From assembly GCA_019638485.1 (NCBI GenBank), contig JAHBTP010000001.1, positions 124,001 to 188,000 of the forward strand: DNA of 64,000 bases. The letters are read 5' to 3'. The position numbers and the translations under genes were made by a program. Below the pieces are notes generated by a model, which ran no database searches, was not told the origin of the DNA, and saw only the letters and a list, made by a program, of their open reading frames with translations. The first letter of the stretch is position 1. The number at the start of each line of letters is the position of its first letter. The stretch comes from Ferruginibacter sp. Lineage in GTDB: Bacteria > Bacteroidota > Bacteroidia > Chitinophagales > Chitinophagaceae. Shown one piece after another: positions 44,848 through 52,754 of the stretch.

Positions 44848-45510
44848 ATGATAACATTTTGGGGTAAGTTAGGCCTGGTACTTTTTGCATTTTGTAGCAA
44901 TAGGTTAGAACTATTGGCTCAGCGACCTCCCAATATGGTGATGATGGAATACAAGGTTACCGTAACTTCAATCGATTCCTCAGCAGGATTTCTTAACGGT
45001 TCCACTTTATTGATTTATTTAAACCATGATGAATGCAGAGAAGAAATTCGCTCTCCGGATGGCGGTGAAATTCGTTTTTTTAATTCAAAAACCGGTAAAG
45101 GTGCTATTCTAAAAAATTATAGTGGGCAAAAATTACAAGTGCCTCTAAGCCGGGATAATTGGACGGAATTAAATACCTTTTATAATTCAATCAGTTTTAC
45201 GGTAGAGAATGTTGAAGATGCTGTGATTTGTGGATATTTGGCTAAAAAGGCAAAAGCACAATTACCGGGAAATAGAGAGTTAGTGGTTTATTTTGCTCCC
45301 GGGTTTGTACCGGCAAATCAACTTTACTCTTATGCCTTCCCTCAGTTAAAAGGATTACCACTTAAAATTGAACGACATACACCCGATGCAACTTTTGTTT
45401 GGGAGCTAAATGATATACAATTTGGGAATTTACCTCCTGCATTATTTGATATAAACACAAAGGGATACCGGTTGTTACCGTTTGAAGTGCTACAAGTACC
45501 GTTGCCTTAA
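44848..45510 (+). CDS. Secreted protein of unknown function, loosely GLPGLI-like
   Basis: The 220 residues start with a signal peptide (LGLVLFAFCSNRLELLAQ). A beta-rich body follows: MEYKVTVTSIDSSAGFLNGS, EIRFFNSKTGKGAILKNYSG, AVICGYLAKKAKAQLP, ELVVYFAPGFVPANQLYSYA and FPQLKGLPLKIERHTPD. The order 'ion-pair strand, internal prosegment-like Y(A)FPQLKGLPL' recalls Bacteroidota GLPGLI or DUF4412 periplasmic proteins, but the signature is not exact. It lies 77 bases after yidC and is probably periplasmic. I cannot assign a function. Confidence 0.7.
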   Translation: MITFWGKLGLVLFAFCSNRLELLAQRPPNMVMMEYKVTVTSIDSSAGFLNGSTLLIYLNHDECREEIRSPDGGEIRFFNSKTGKGAILKNYSGQKLQVPLSRDNWTELNTFYNSISFTVENVEDAVICGYLAKKAKAQLPGNRELVVYFAPGFVPANQLYSYAFPQLKGLPLKIERHTPDATFVWELNDIQFGNLPPALFDINTKGYRLLPFEVLQVPLP

Positions 45511-45512
45511 AA

Positions 45513-45863
45513 TTAGGGAGCTTTTATAACCAACTTCATACCGGTATAGCCGGGCTGAATATCAGACATTACCACCTTTTGTTTATAAGGCATAATGTAG
45601 ATAGAATTACCTTTTTGATAAGTAACCAATACATTTCCGGATGAAAAGCCACCTGCCTTAGTATTTGTTAAAATACTTCCGGAATATTTTAGACCTGATT
45701 TTAAATTATAAGCAATATCCTGCTGAAAAGAATTACCGGTAGTTTTAATATTAAGCAAAACCTTCCCTTTCTTCTTCCCTACGCCTCTATCGGCATAAGA
45801 AGAGAAAGTAGTCACTCCCGCAAGGACTAACACAAACAATATTATTTTACCGTATTTGTACAT
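45513..45863 (-). CDS. Small secreted protein of unknown function
   Basis: The 116-residue product has a signal peptide (ILFVLVLAGVTTFSSYA). A basic segment DRGVGKKKGKVLLNI and a Gly/Ser/Thr-rich beta-like body (GSILTNTKAGGFSSGNVLVTY, NSIYIMPYKQKVVMSDI) follow. I do not recognise a family. It is convergent with the 44848 gene, the stop codons being two bases apart, and divergent from the TPR gene. Confidence 0.65.
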   Translation of the reverse strand: MYKYGKIILFVLVLAGVTTFSSYADRGVGKKKGKVLLNIKTTGNSFQQDIAYNLKSGLKYSGSILTNTKAGGFSSGNVLVTYQKGNSIYIMPYKQKVVMSDIQPGYTGMKLVIKAP

Positions 45864-46023
45864 TTTATGTTAAAATGAGCATCACAAATATAATATTTAT
45901 TTTTCGTTAAAGTTAGATTTTTGTATTTTTTTTTAACAATTCCCTGTTTACGTGTTAATTGTGGAAAAGTCAACTTGAAATGTGCATTTAATTGCTTACA
46001 TTGTAATAACCTAAAGACCACCT

Positions 46024-47442
46024 ATGGAGATAGATCCTTTTAAAGAAGAGCGGGAAGAATTGAAAGAATTACTAAAAACCTATGCTAACCTAAAAAATGG
46101 TCGTGGAGGAGGTTTTTTGGAGGAGGAGGGTTTTGAGCGCATTATTGAATATTATGACGAGCGTATGGAGAATCTTCTGGCACTTGAGGCGGCTGAATTG
46201 GCAACCGCTCAGTATCGCTTTTCTTCCCACCTGCTTAATTTAAAATCCGGAATTCTTATTTCTCTTCGTAGATATGAAGAGGCGTTGTCTGTTCTAGAAC
46301 AATCTGCTATTATGGATCCTAATGACGTGGAATTGTATATTTTACGTACTGATGCCTTTTTAGCTTTAGATCGTCAGGAAGAAGCTGCCTTTTTGCTTGA
46401 AGAAGCTGTTGAAAGGTTTGGTGGTGAAGAGCGCATTGAACTATTGTTTGAACTATCTGATGTATATGATGATTATGAAAACTTTGAAAAGGTATTCGAT
46501 TGTTTAAAACTTATTTTAGAACAGGATGGAAATAACGAAGAAGCCTTGTATAAAATTTGCTTTTGGACTGATTATACCGGAAGAAATGAGGAAAGTATAA
46601 AGCTACACAGGCAAATCATTGATGAAAACCCTTATAATGAATTAGCTTGGTTTAATTTAGGTGCGGCATACCAGGGGCTGAATTTATATGAAAAAGCCAT
46701 TGACGCTTATTTGTATGCAGTAGCAATAGATGAAAAGTTTGACTTTGCCTATCGGAATATGGGCGATGCATATATCAGGCTACGCAATTTTAAAGATGCC
46801 ATTGAAGTTTTAGAAAAAGTAATTGAACTTACCCATCCCGAATCGGTTATTTATGAAGCCATCGGGCATTGCCATGATAAAATGGAAAACTTTGCCCAAG
46901 CGCGGTTTCATTATAAAAAGGCAAGCCATCTTAGCCCTGAAGAAGCTCATTTGCACTATAAGGTTGCTTGTTCCTATATGAATGAAGGTAATTTCTCAAT
47001 GGGCGTTAAGAACTTGGAGCAGGCCATTAAAATTAACGCACATCATCCCGAATACTTTTTAGCAATGGGTAGGTGTTTTTACGGAATGAAAAATCATGAA
47101 GAAGCGGTTAGGTATTTTGGGATAGCAGTATCTATGCGTCCTAAAAATATTACCGGCTGGACAGAATTACTTACCACATTATATCAATCAGGACTAGTGG
47201 AGGATGCATTAGATTATGCACATCTGGCCTACATCCACACCGATAAAAAGCCTTTATTTTTATATTATATCAGCATGTTTATGCTTGAATCGGGAAAGCC
47301 AAAAGAAGGATTAAGTCAACTGGAAAATGCCTTACAGATTAATATCAAACAACTCAAGAAATTTATAGATATTAATCCGGCTATTTTACAAAATCAACAG
47401 GTTGTTGAACTCATTGCCAGATATAAACGAAATAAGCGATAA
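46024..47442 (+). CDS. Tetratricopeptide repeat protein
   Basis: The 472 residues are almost entirely TPR helices from about residue 65 onward. Examples are YEEALSVLEQSAIMDPNDVE, NELAWFNLGAAYQGLNLYEK, FAYRNMGDAYIRLRNFKDAI and HPEYFLAMGRCFYGMKNHEE. No signal peptide or membrane segment is seen, so it is a cytoplasmic scaffold, and its partners are unknown. The N-terminal 60 residues are acidic and helical (EEREELKELLKTYANLK). A TTACA-T-TGTAA dyad lies about 20 bases before the start. The phosphosulfolactate-synthase-like gene follows after 58 bases with its own promoter. Confidence 0.88.
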   Translation: MEIDPFKEEREELKELLKTYANLKNGRGGGFLEEEGFERIIEYYDERMENLLALEAAELATAQYRFSSHLLNLKSGILISLRRYEEALSVLEQSAIMDPNDVELYILRTDAFLALDRQEEAAFLLEEAVERFGGEERIELLFELSDVYDDYENFEKVFDCLKLILEQDGNNEEALYKICFWTDYTGRNEESIKLHRQIIDENPYNELAWFNLGAAYQGLNLYEKAIDAYLYAVAIDEKFDFAYRNMGDAYIRLRNFKDAIEVLEKVIELTHPESVIYEAIGHCHDKMENFAQARFHYKKASHLSPEEAHLHYKVACSYMNEGNFSMGVKNLEQAIKINAHHPEYFLAMGRCFYGMKNHEEAVRYFGIAVSMRPKNITGWTELLTTLYQSGLVEDALDYAHLAYIHTDKKPLFLYYISMFMLESGKPKEGLSQLENALQINIKQLKKFIDINPAILQNQQVVELIARYKRNKR

Positions 47443-47446
47443 TTAT

Positions 47447-47480
47447 TTTTCTACACTTTTTTTCTCAAATGGTATCTTTG
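47447..47480 (+). promoter_or_regulatory. Promoter of the ComA-like gene
   Basis: TTTT (47447-47450) and an exact -7 box TATCTTTG (47473-47480) are separated by 22 bases and lie 20 bases before the ATG at 47501. Confidence 0.55.
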
Positions 47481-47500
47481 CGGCAAAATATAAAAATAGC

Positions 47501-48262
47501 ATGAATTTTAATTTGTCGCAAATCCCAGAACGTACAGCACAGCCACGTACTTATGGGCTTACCATGGTTATGGATAAGGGATTGAGTACACAAGAGGTAG
47601 AAAACTTTTTAAGTGTTGCCGGCAACCATGTAGATATTGTAAAATTAGGTTTTGGAACCAGCTATGTTACCCCAAATCTTAAAGAAAAGTTGGCGATTTA
47701 TAAAAAGCGTGGAATCTCTGTTTATTTTGGAGGCACCTTGTTTGAAGCTTTTTTAATTAGGAATCAGTTTGAAGATTACATTAGGGTATGTGAGGAATTT
47801 GAAATAAATTTTATGGAGGTGAGCGATGGTTCAATAATTATTCCTCATGCTGAAAAATGTGGATATATAGAAAAATTGGCAAAGCATGGCGTGGTTTTAA
47901 GTGAGGTAGGCAGTAAGGATGCTACCAAAATAATGCCTCCATATAAATGGATTGAGTTAATGAAAGCCGAGTTGGATGCTGGTTCCTCTTATGTTATTGC
48001 AGAGGCGCGCGAAGCAGGTAATGTAGGTATTTACCGCGGTACCGGTGAAGTGCGTGAAGGATTAGTTCAGGAGATTCTCACTCAGATTCCGGAGAGGAAA
48101 ATTATTTGGGAAGCACCTCAAAAATCACAACAATTATATTTTTTAGAATTGATAGGGTGTAATGTAAACCTTGGGAATATTGCCCCAACAGAAGTTATTC
48201 CTTTGGAGGCGATGAGGATTGGATTGCGCGGAGATACCTTCCATTTATATTTGAATAAATGA
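47501..48262 (+). CDS. Phosphosulfolactate synthase (ComA)-like protein
   Basis: Starting at 47501 the product has 253 residues; the longer frame to 47402 crosses the promoter and overlaps the TPR gene. It shows the ComA-family series TMVMDKGLS, VDIVKLGFGTSYV, VYFGGTLFEAFL, FMEVSDGSIII, VVLSEVGSKD and VIAEAREAGNVGIYRGTGEV on a TIM-barrel pattern. In methanogens ComA adds sulfite to phosphoenolpyruvate to give phosphosulfolactate for coenzyme M. Bacteroidota do not make coenzyme M, so the product here may feed another sulfonate pathway; this is inference. Its TGA overlaps the aroE start (ATGA). Confidence 0.88.
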   Translation: MNFNLSQIPERTAQPRTYGLTMVMDKGLSTQEVENFLSVAGNHVDIVKLGFGTSYVTPNLKEKLAIYKKRGISVYFGGTLFEAFLIRNQFEDYIRVCEEFEINFMEVSDGSIIIPHAEKCGYIEKLAKHGVVLSEVGSKDATKIMPPYKWIELMKAELDAGSSYVIAEAREAGNVGIYRGTGEVREGLVQEILTQIPERKIIWEAPQKSQQLYFLELIGCNVNLGNIAPTEVIPLEAMRIGLRGDTFHLYLNK

Positions 48263-49020
48263 TTACTGATAAAGTATATGGGTTGATTGGGAAGGAGCTT
48301 GCACATTCTTTTTCTAAAAAATATTTTGATAAAAAATTTTCATCTGTAGGTAGCAGTCTTTCTAACAAAAGTGGCTTTTCTGAATCATTCTCTCTTTTTC
48401 AGATAAATGATATTGAAGCTTTGCCTGATGTATTAAAGCAGAACCCTCAATTGGTTGGTTTGGCGGTAACTATTCCGTATAAGCAGGCAGTTATTCCTTA
48501 TTTATCTAATTTGGATGATACTGCTGCTAAAACAGGTGCTGTAAATTGTATTGTGATAAGCGGGAATCAATTAAAGGGATATAATACAGATGTGAAAGGT
48601 TTTGAAATGTCAATATCCCCGTTATTAAAATCCTGGCATAAAAAGGCGGCTATTTTTGGATCAGGAGGTGCGTCCCTTGCTGTGCAATATGTGTTGAGAG
48701 AGATGGGGATTCAATATACAATTGTTAATCGAAGCGGGGTGAATGCCTTACCATACTCTGCGGTTACTGCTGAATTTATTTCGGAGCATACCTTGTTAAT
48801 AAACTGTACTCCTTTAGGCATGTATCCTCAGGTTTCTACGTGTGTTCCAATTCCTTTTGATGCGGTAACCCCACAGCACTTGCTGTTTGATTTGGTATAT
48901 AATCCGGAAGAGACGGTGTTTTTACAAAGAGGAATGCAGCAGGGAGCAGCAGTAAAAAACGGTTTGGACATGCTATATGCTCAGGCTGAAGAAAATTATC
49001 GCATCTGGAATAGCGTTTAG
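48259..49020 (+). CDS. aroE: Shikimate dehydrogenase
   Basis: The 253-residue enzyme reduces 3-dehydroshikimate with NADPH in aromatic amino acid synthesis. The substrate pocket is formed by HSFSKKYF, VTIPYKQAV (catalytic Lys), GAVNCIVI and YNTDVKGFE (catalytic Asp). The nucleotide-binding region is AIFGSGGASLAVQYVL. INCTPLGMYP and the C-terminal NGLDMLYAQAEENYRIW are also conserved. A Ser-rich stretch (SSVGSSLSNKSGFSESFSL) after the first motif is a small lineage insertion. Its start codon overlaps the stop of the ComA-like gene. Confidence 0.95.
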   Translation: MITDKVYGLIGKELAHSFSKKYFDKKFSSVGSSLSNKSGFSESFSLFQINDIEALPDVLKQNPQLVGLAVTIPYKQAVIPYLSNLDDTAAKTGAVNCIVISGNQLKGYNTDVKGFEMSISPLLKSWHKKAAIFGSGGASLAVQYVLREMGIQYTIVNRSGVNALPYSAVTAEFISEHTLLINCTPLGMYPQVSTCVPIPFDAVTPQHLLFDLVYNPEETVFLQRGMQQGAAVKNGLDMLYAQAEENYRIWNSV

Positions 49021-49038
49021 TCGTTAATGTGAGGTTGC

Positions 49039-49473
49039 TTAGGATATTATTTCTTTTAGCTTTGGTGGTATTTGAACGGTCTTTTTCTTTTGGTAGTCAT
49101 AACAAACCATAATGGTTTTTGCCACTGCTACCAGTATATTATTACCTGCTGAATTTTTCGTTACCTCATAGTATAAATCAAATGATGAACGGCCTATATC
49201 TATCGGGTTGGAAGAAATTTGAACCTGCAAAACATCAGGATAATAGGCTTGCTGTTTGAATGTTACTGTCAGCTCGGCCATTATTAATGCTACGCCTCCG
49301 GCATTTAGTTCACTAAAACCATGATGAGTAAGCCATTGAACACGTGCTTCATGCAGCAAACCAACCAATTGGTTATTACCCAAGTGATTGCCGTAGTTGA
49401 TATCATTTATCCGAACCGGTAGCCGGGTGGAAAATAATGTATAGGCAGGAATTTTAAGCTTTATTCTGGCCAT
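49039..49473 (-). CDS. Acyl-CoA thioesterase, hot-dog fold
   Basis: Starting at 49473 (MARIKLKIPAYTLF) gives 144 residues, the usual size for 4-hydroxybenzoyl-CoA thioesterase-like proteins. The longer frame would overlap rdgB by 90 bases. The active-site strand-helix reads LPVRINDINYGNHLGNNQLVGLLHEARVQWL (split here: DINYGNHLGNN and LLHEARVQWL), with Asn and His where the family carries its catalytic Asp/Glu. It hydrolyses an acyl-CoA that cannot be identified. Its start overlaps the end of rdgB by 20 bases. Confidence 0.88.
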   Translation of the reverse strand: MARIKLKIPAYTLFSTRLPVRINDINYGNHLGNNQLVGLLHEARVQWLTHHGFSELNAGGVALIMAELTVTFKQQAYYPDVLQVQISSNPIDIGRSSFDLYYEVTKNSAGNNILVAVAKTIMVCYDYQKKKTVQIPPKLKEIIS

Positions 49474-50047
49474 ATTGCAGTAAAAATTGAATGAGTTTGT
49501 TCGTTGCCTTTTTTCGATGGCTGAATTGACTCTTCTCTTCAATGGTCATTTGAGCAAAGGTGCGGTCGTTTCCACCATTTGGAATAAAAATTGGGTCATA
49601 GCCGAAGCCACTGTTTCCGAAGGGTGTGCTAGCGATACTTCCTTCACAAACCCCTTCAAAAAAGTATTTTTTGCTATCCCAGATTAAGCATATTACAGTT
49701 CTAAATCTGGCTCGTCTATCCTTCCCTGTTAGGTTATGCAATAATTTGGCAATGTTCTGCTCATCAGTGCTGTTGTTGCCGGCGTATCTTGCACTAAGTA
49801 CACCCGGAAGGTTGTTTAATGATGCTACCTCCAAGCCGGTATCCTCACTAAAGCAATTCGTGCCGGTTAAATTAAAAATGGTTTGGGCTTTTTCGGCAGC
49901 ATTATCCTGAAGGGTATCGTGTGGCTCAGGAATGGTAATATTAATTCCGGCTTCTTTAAGTGATAAAATAGAAAATCGGTTACCCAAAATGGAACGCACT
50001 TCAAGTACCTTATTTTTATTATTTGTTGCAAAAATTAATTTGTGCAT
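49454..50047 (-). CDS. rdgB: XTP/dITP diphosphatase (RdgB/HAM1)
   Basis: The 197-residue housecleaning enzyme hydrolyses deaminated purine nucleotides (XTP, ITP, dITP). The N-terminal LIFATNNKNKVLEVRSIL, the metal site FSEDTGLEVASLNNLPGVLS, the RYAG loop and GFGYDPIFIP are all intact, and FSHRKKATNKLI is conserved near the end. It lies five bases after the stop of the 159-residue protein's gene and overlaps the thioesterase gene, so the three probably form one transcript. Confidence 0.95.
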   Translation of the reverse strand: MHKLIFATNNKNKVLEVRSILGNRFSILSLKEAGINITIPEPHDTLQDNAAEKAQTIFNLTGTNCFSEDTGLEVASLNNLPGVLSARYAGNNSTDEQNIAKLLHNLTGKDRRARFRTVICLIWDSKKYFFEGVCEGSIASTPFGNSGFGYDPIFIPNGGNDRTFAQMTIEEKSQFSHRKKATNKLIQFLLQYGQNKA

Positions 50048-50052
50048 TTTAG

Positions 50053-50532
50053 TTAATCTATATCAAACATTCTTTTTAGGCTTTGCCATAGCTGCTTTTT
50101 CTGCTCATTATCTTTTGCTATTTGGGCAAGTTGAGGAACACATAAATATTTACATCCGTCAAAATGCTGCACTTGATATTGAGGAAAAATCATTGGCAAT
50201 TCAAGTTTTTCCAGTTCTACACCAAATAAGATAGTAAATTTCGGTTTTAGCTTTTTTAATAATTCAACAGCATTTATTTCCGGTTGTGCGGTATTAATCA
50301 TAATCACATCATCTATACTCAATTTACAAGCGCCCAATACTTTTTGCAAAAAAGCCATATCGGCGTCTGCCACTACCGGGAATCCGGTTTCATATACATA
50401 AATAGAAATATGTTTTTCATTTTTACCAATGAACATGCTTCCCGGTTGACTTTCCTCTTTGGCAAAGCTATACAGTGCGTGGGGATAGAGTTGTTGTAAT
50501 AAAAATGGAGAAAGCGAAACTGGGAGGCTCAT
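50053..50532 (-). CDS. Conserved-looking protein of unknown function, possibly HolD/UDG-like
   Basis: I do not recognise a named family. The 159 residues have a Rossmann-like alternation: ISIYVYETGFPVVADADMAF, LQKVLGACKLSIDDVIMINT and AVELLKKLKPKFTILFGVEL. The last part CKYLCVPQLAQIAKDNEQKKQLWQSLKRM resembles, in spacing, the C-terminal 'sPaL..L..np..Ra.LW' pattern of the polymerase III psi subunit HolD and of small uracil-DNA-glycosylase-like domains. That comparison is by eye only. It is the first gene of the run with rdgB and the thioesterase, divergent from ilvE. Confidence 0.6.
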   Translation of the reverse strand: MSLPVSLSPFLLQQLYPHALYSFAKEESQPGSMFIGKNEKHISIYVYETGFPVVADADMAFLQKVLGACKLSIDDVIMINTAQPEINAVELLKKLKPKFTILFGVELEKLELPMIFPQYQVQHFDGCKYLCVPQLAQIAKDNEQKKQLWQSLKRMFDID

Positions 50533-50565
50533 GGTTTTAAAGAATGGCGCTATAGGTAAATTACT

Positions 50566-50573
50566 TAAATTTG
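50566..50573 (+). promoter_or_regulatory. ilvE: -7 box just upstream of ilvE
   Basis: TAAATTTG is an exact TAnnTTTG match, only 10 bases before the ATG at 50584. The transcript would have a leader of a few bases, or about ten if translation starts at the second ATG (50590). Confidence 0.5.
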
Positions 50574-50583
50574 CGTAAAATTA

Positions 50584-51654
50584 ATGAATATGATTACAGC
50601 AGCCGATTTTAAAGTTACAAAGGCTGAGAGGAGCAGATTAAAGGATGTGAATCTGGAAAATGTTCCTTTTGGTAAATATTTTACTGATCACATGCTTGAA
50701 GTAGATTTTGCAGATGGCGAGTGGAAGACAGTGGAGATTAAGCCATATCAGGCATTAACACTTGGTCCTTCGGCAGCAGCACTTCATTATGGCCAGGCTA
50801 TTTTTGAAGGTATCAAGGCTTACAAGAGTGCCGATGGTAAGGCGGCTATATTTAGACCATTAGATAATTTTAAGCGATTTAATATTTCAGCAAAGCGGAT
50901 GCAAATGCCGGAAGTGCCGGAAGAAATTTTTATGGAAGGGATGCGCCTGCTGTTGCAATTAGATTCAGATTGGATTCCTGCACGGGCTAATCACTCCTTA
51001 TATATTCGCCCATTTATGTTTAGTTCAGATGAAATGTTGGGTGTAAGACCCGGACATAATTTCAAATTCATGATTATCCTAAGCCCAACCGGGCCATATT
51101 ATGGGAAGCCAATGAAGATATGGGTAGAGGAGCATTATGTACGTGCGGTAAAGGGTGGTGTTGGTTTTGCTAAGGCTGCCGGTAATTATGCCGCTGCAAT
51201 GTATGCCACAGAAGAAGCCAGGAAAAATGGCTTTGATCAGGTGCTTTGGACCGACCCAATTGAACATCGCTATGTTCAGGAATGTGGCGTAATGAATGTA
51301 TTTTTTATAATTGATAATAAAGCCATTACACCCGGTTTAGAACAGGGTACTATTTTGGCGGGCGTAACACGTAATAGTGTAATTACCTTACTTAATGAAA
51401 TGGGTATTACAGTTGAGGAACGGGATTTATCTATTGATGAAATTATTGCTGCACATAAAGCAGGTACTTTGCAAGAAGTGTTTGGAACAGGAACAGCAGC
51501 AACTATTTCTGAAATTAAAGAGTTGTGTTATAAGGACTATTCCATGTTATTTGATGTTGAAAAATGGAAAGTATCACCTGCCATAAAAAACAGGTTGGAT
51601 ACGATTCGATATATGGAAGGCCCCGATACCCATCACTGGATGTATTATATTTAA
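50584..51654 (+). CDS. ilvE: Branched-chain amino acid aminotransferase
   Basis: The 356-residue fold-type IV PLP enzyme transfers amino groups between Val, Leu or Ile and 2-oxoglutarate. The PLP-binding Lys is in GGVGFAKAAGNYAAAMYA. LHYGQAIFEGIKAYK, SLYIRPFMF, ILAGVTRNSVITLL and EVFGTGTAATISEI are family segments. The length matches the mitochondrial/BCAT-II-like form common in Bacteroidota. A second in-frame ATG at 50590 is an alternative start. The branched keto acids it handles are also precursors for FabH-primed branched fatty acids. Confidence 0.96.
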   Translation: MNMITAADFKVTKAERSRLKDVNLENVPFGKYFTDHMLEVDFADGEWKTVEIKPYQALTLGPSAAALHYGQAIFEGIKAYKSADGKAAIFRPLDNFKRFNISAKRMQMPEVPEEIFMEGMRLLLQLDSDWIPARANHSLYIRPFMFSSDEMLGVRPGHNFKFMIILSPTGPYYGKPMKIWVEEHYVRAVKGGVGFAKAAGNYAAAMYATEEARKNGFDQVLWTDPIEHRYVQECGVMNVFFIIDNKAITPGLEQGTILAGVTRNSVITLLNEMGITVEERDLSIDEIIAAHKAGTLQEVFGTGTAATISEIKELCYKDYSMLFDVEKWKVSPAIKNRLDTIRYMEGPDTHHWMYYI

Positions 51655-51681
51655 TTCATTTTCAATATATAAGAATAATTT

Positions 51682-51707
51682 AGGCTACTCTTACAGGTAG
51701 CCTTTTT
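51682..51707 (+). terminator. Rho-independent terminator after ilvE
   Basis: AGGCTAC pairs with GTAGCCT around an eight-base loop and a T run follows, 28 bases after the stop codon. Confidence 0.85.
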
Positions 51708-51736
51708 ATTAGATTAAAAAAAGTTTGAAAAATACA

Positions 51737-51767
51737 TTTTTCACTACAATCTTTTTTCTTACCTTTG
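51737..51767 (+). promoter_or_regulatory. rpsL: Promoter of rpsL-rpsG
   Basis: TTTT (51737-51740) lies 19 bases before TACCTTTG (51760-51767), an exact -7 box. The leader to the rpsL start codon is about 30 bases. Confidence 0.65.
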
Positions 51768-51804
51768 CCCTCCCAAAAATCGGGACGAAATAAAAGGTTC
51801 TATA

Positions 51805-52185
51805 ATGCCCACTATTCAACAATTAGTAAGAAAAGGTAGAGAAATTATTAAAGCAAAAAGTAAATCCAGGGCTTTGGACAGTTGTCCACAGCGCCGTGGT
51901 GTTTGTACCAGGGTTTACACTACAACACCTAAAAAACCAAATTCGGCGTTACGTAAGGTGGCTAAAGTTCGTTTAACCAACAAGATTGAAGTTATTGCTT
52001 ATATTCCTGGTGAAGGACATAATTTGCAGGAGCACTCCATTGTTCTCATTCGTGGCGGAAGGGTTAAGGATTTGCCCGGTGTTCGTTACCATATTGTTCG
52101 TGGAAGCCTTGATACGGCCGGCGTAAAAGATCGCAAAAAAAGCCGTAGTAAATACGGAACCAAAAAGGAAAAAGCAAAAAAATAA
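51805..52185 (+). CDS. rpsL: 30S ribosomal protein S12
   Basis: The 126-residue S12 sits at the decoding centre of the small subunit. [11 protein letters not shown] opens it. The conserved loops [19 protein letters not shown] and [17 protein letters not shown] carry the Lys residues at which streptomycin resistance mutations arise; both look wild-type. The Lys-rich tail [14 protein letters not shown] is normal. It is followed by rpsG, 44 bases on. Confidence 0.98.
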   Translation: MPTIQQLVRKGREIIKAKSKSRALDSCPQRRGVCTRVYTTTPKKPNSALRKVAKVRLTNKIEVIAYIPGEGHNLQEHSIVLIRGGRVKDLPGVRYHIVRGSLDTAGVKDRKKSRSKYGTKKEKAKK

Positions 52186-52229
52186 TTAAATAAAAAAGAC
52201 GGTAACTTTTACCGATAAATGTTTTCGAT

Positions 52230-52697
52230 ATGCGTAAAGCACAAGCCAAAAAACTCCCTCTTGCTCCAGACCCTAAGTTTAATGATAAACTGGTAACTCG
52301 GTTTGTAAACAATATGATGTGGGGAGGTAGAAAAAGCGGAGCGTACACTATTTTTTATCATGCTATTGAAAAAGTGAGCAAACAAACCGGCGAAGATGGT
52401 TATGAGGTTTGGAGAAAGGCATTGGCAAATATTACGCCTGGTGTTGAAGTGCGTAGCCGTCGTATTGGAGGTGCTACTTTTCAAATTCCAACCGAAGTAC
52501 GGGCGGATAGAAAAGTTTCTTTGAGTATTAAATGGATGATACGTTATAGCCGTGAACGAAACGGCCACAGCATGGCTGAAAAATTAGCTAATGAGATTGT
52601 AGCAGCCAGCAAAGGTGAAGGTGCTGCATTTAAAAAGAAAGAAGATACACACCGTATGGCAGAAGCAAATAAGGCATTTGCTCATTTCAGGGTGTAA
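52230..52697 (+). CDS. rpsG: 30S ribosomal protein S7
   Basis: The 155-residue S7 nucleates assembly of the 30S head. The opening MRKAQAKKLPLAPDPKFND, NMMWGGRKSGAYTIFYHAI, VRSRRIGGATFQIPTEVR and KKEDTHRMAEANKAFAHFR are all conserved. It completes an rpsL-rpsG unit ended by a strong terminator. fusA, which usually follows, is displaced by 5.5 kb. Confidence 0.98.
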   Translation: MRKAQAKKLPLAPDPKFNDKLVTRFVNNMMWGGRKSGAYTIFYHAIEKVSKQTGEDGYEVWRKALANITPGVEVRSRRIGGATFQIPTEVRADRKVSLSIKWMIRYSRERNGHSMAEKLANEIVAASKGEGAAFKKKEDTHRMAEANKAFAHFRV

Positions 52698-52720
52698 TTA
52701 TTATAGAAATATTTTTTAAT

Positions 52721-52750
52721 AGCCGGCTCTCTTTAGAGCCGGTTTTTTTT
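52721..52750 (+). terminator. Rho-independent terminator after rpsG
   Basis: CCGGCTCT pairs perfectly with AGAGCCGG around a four-base loop and is followed by eight T. Confidence 0.92.
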
Positions 52751-52754
52751 AGGC

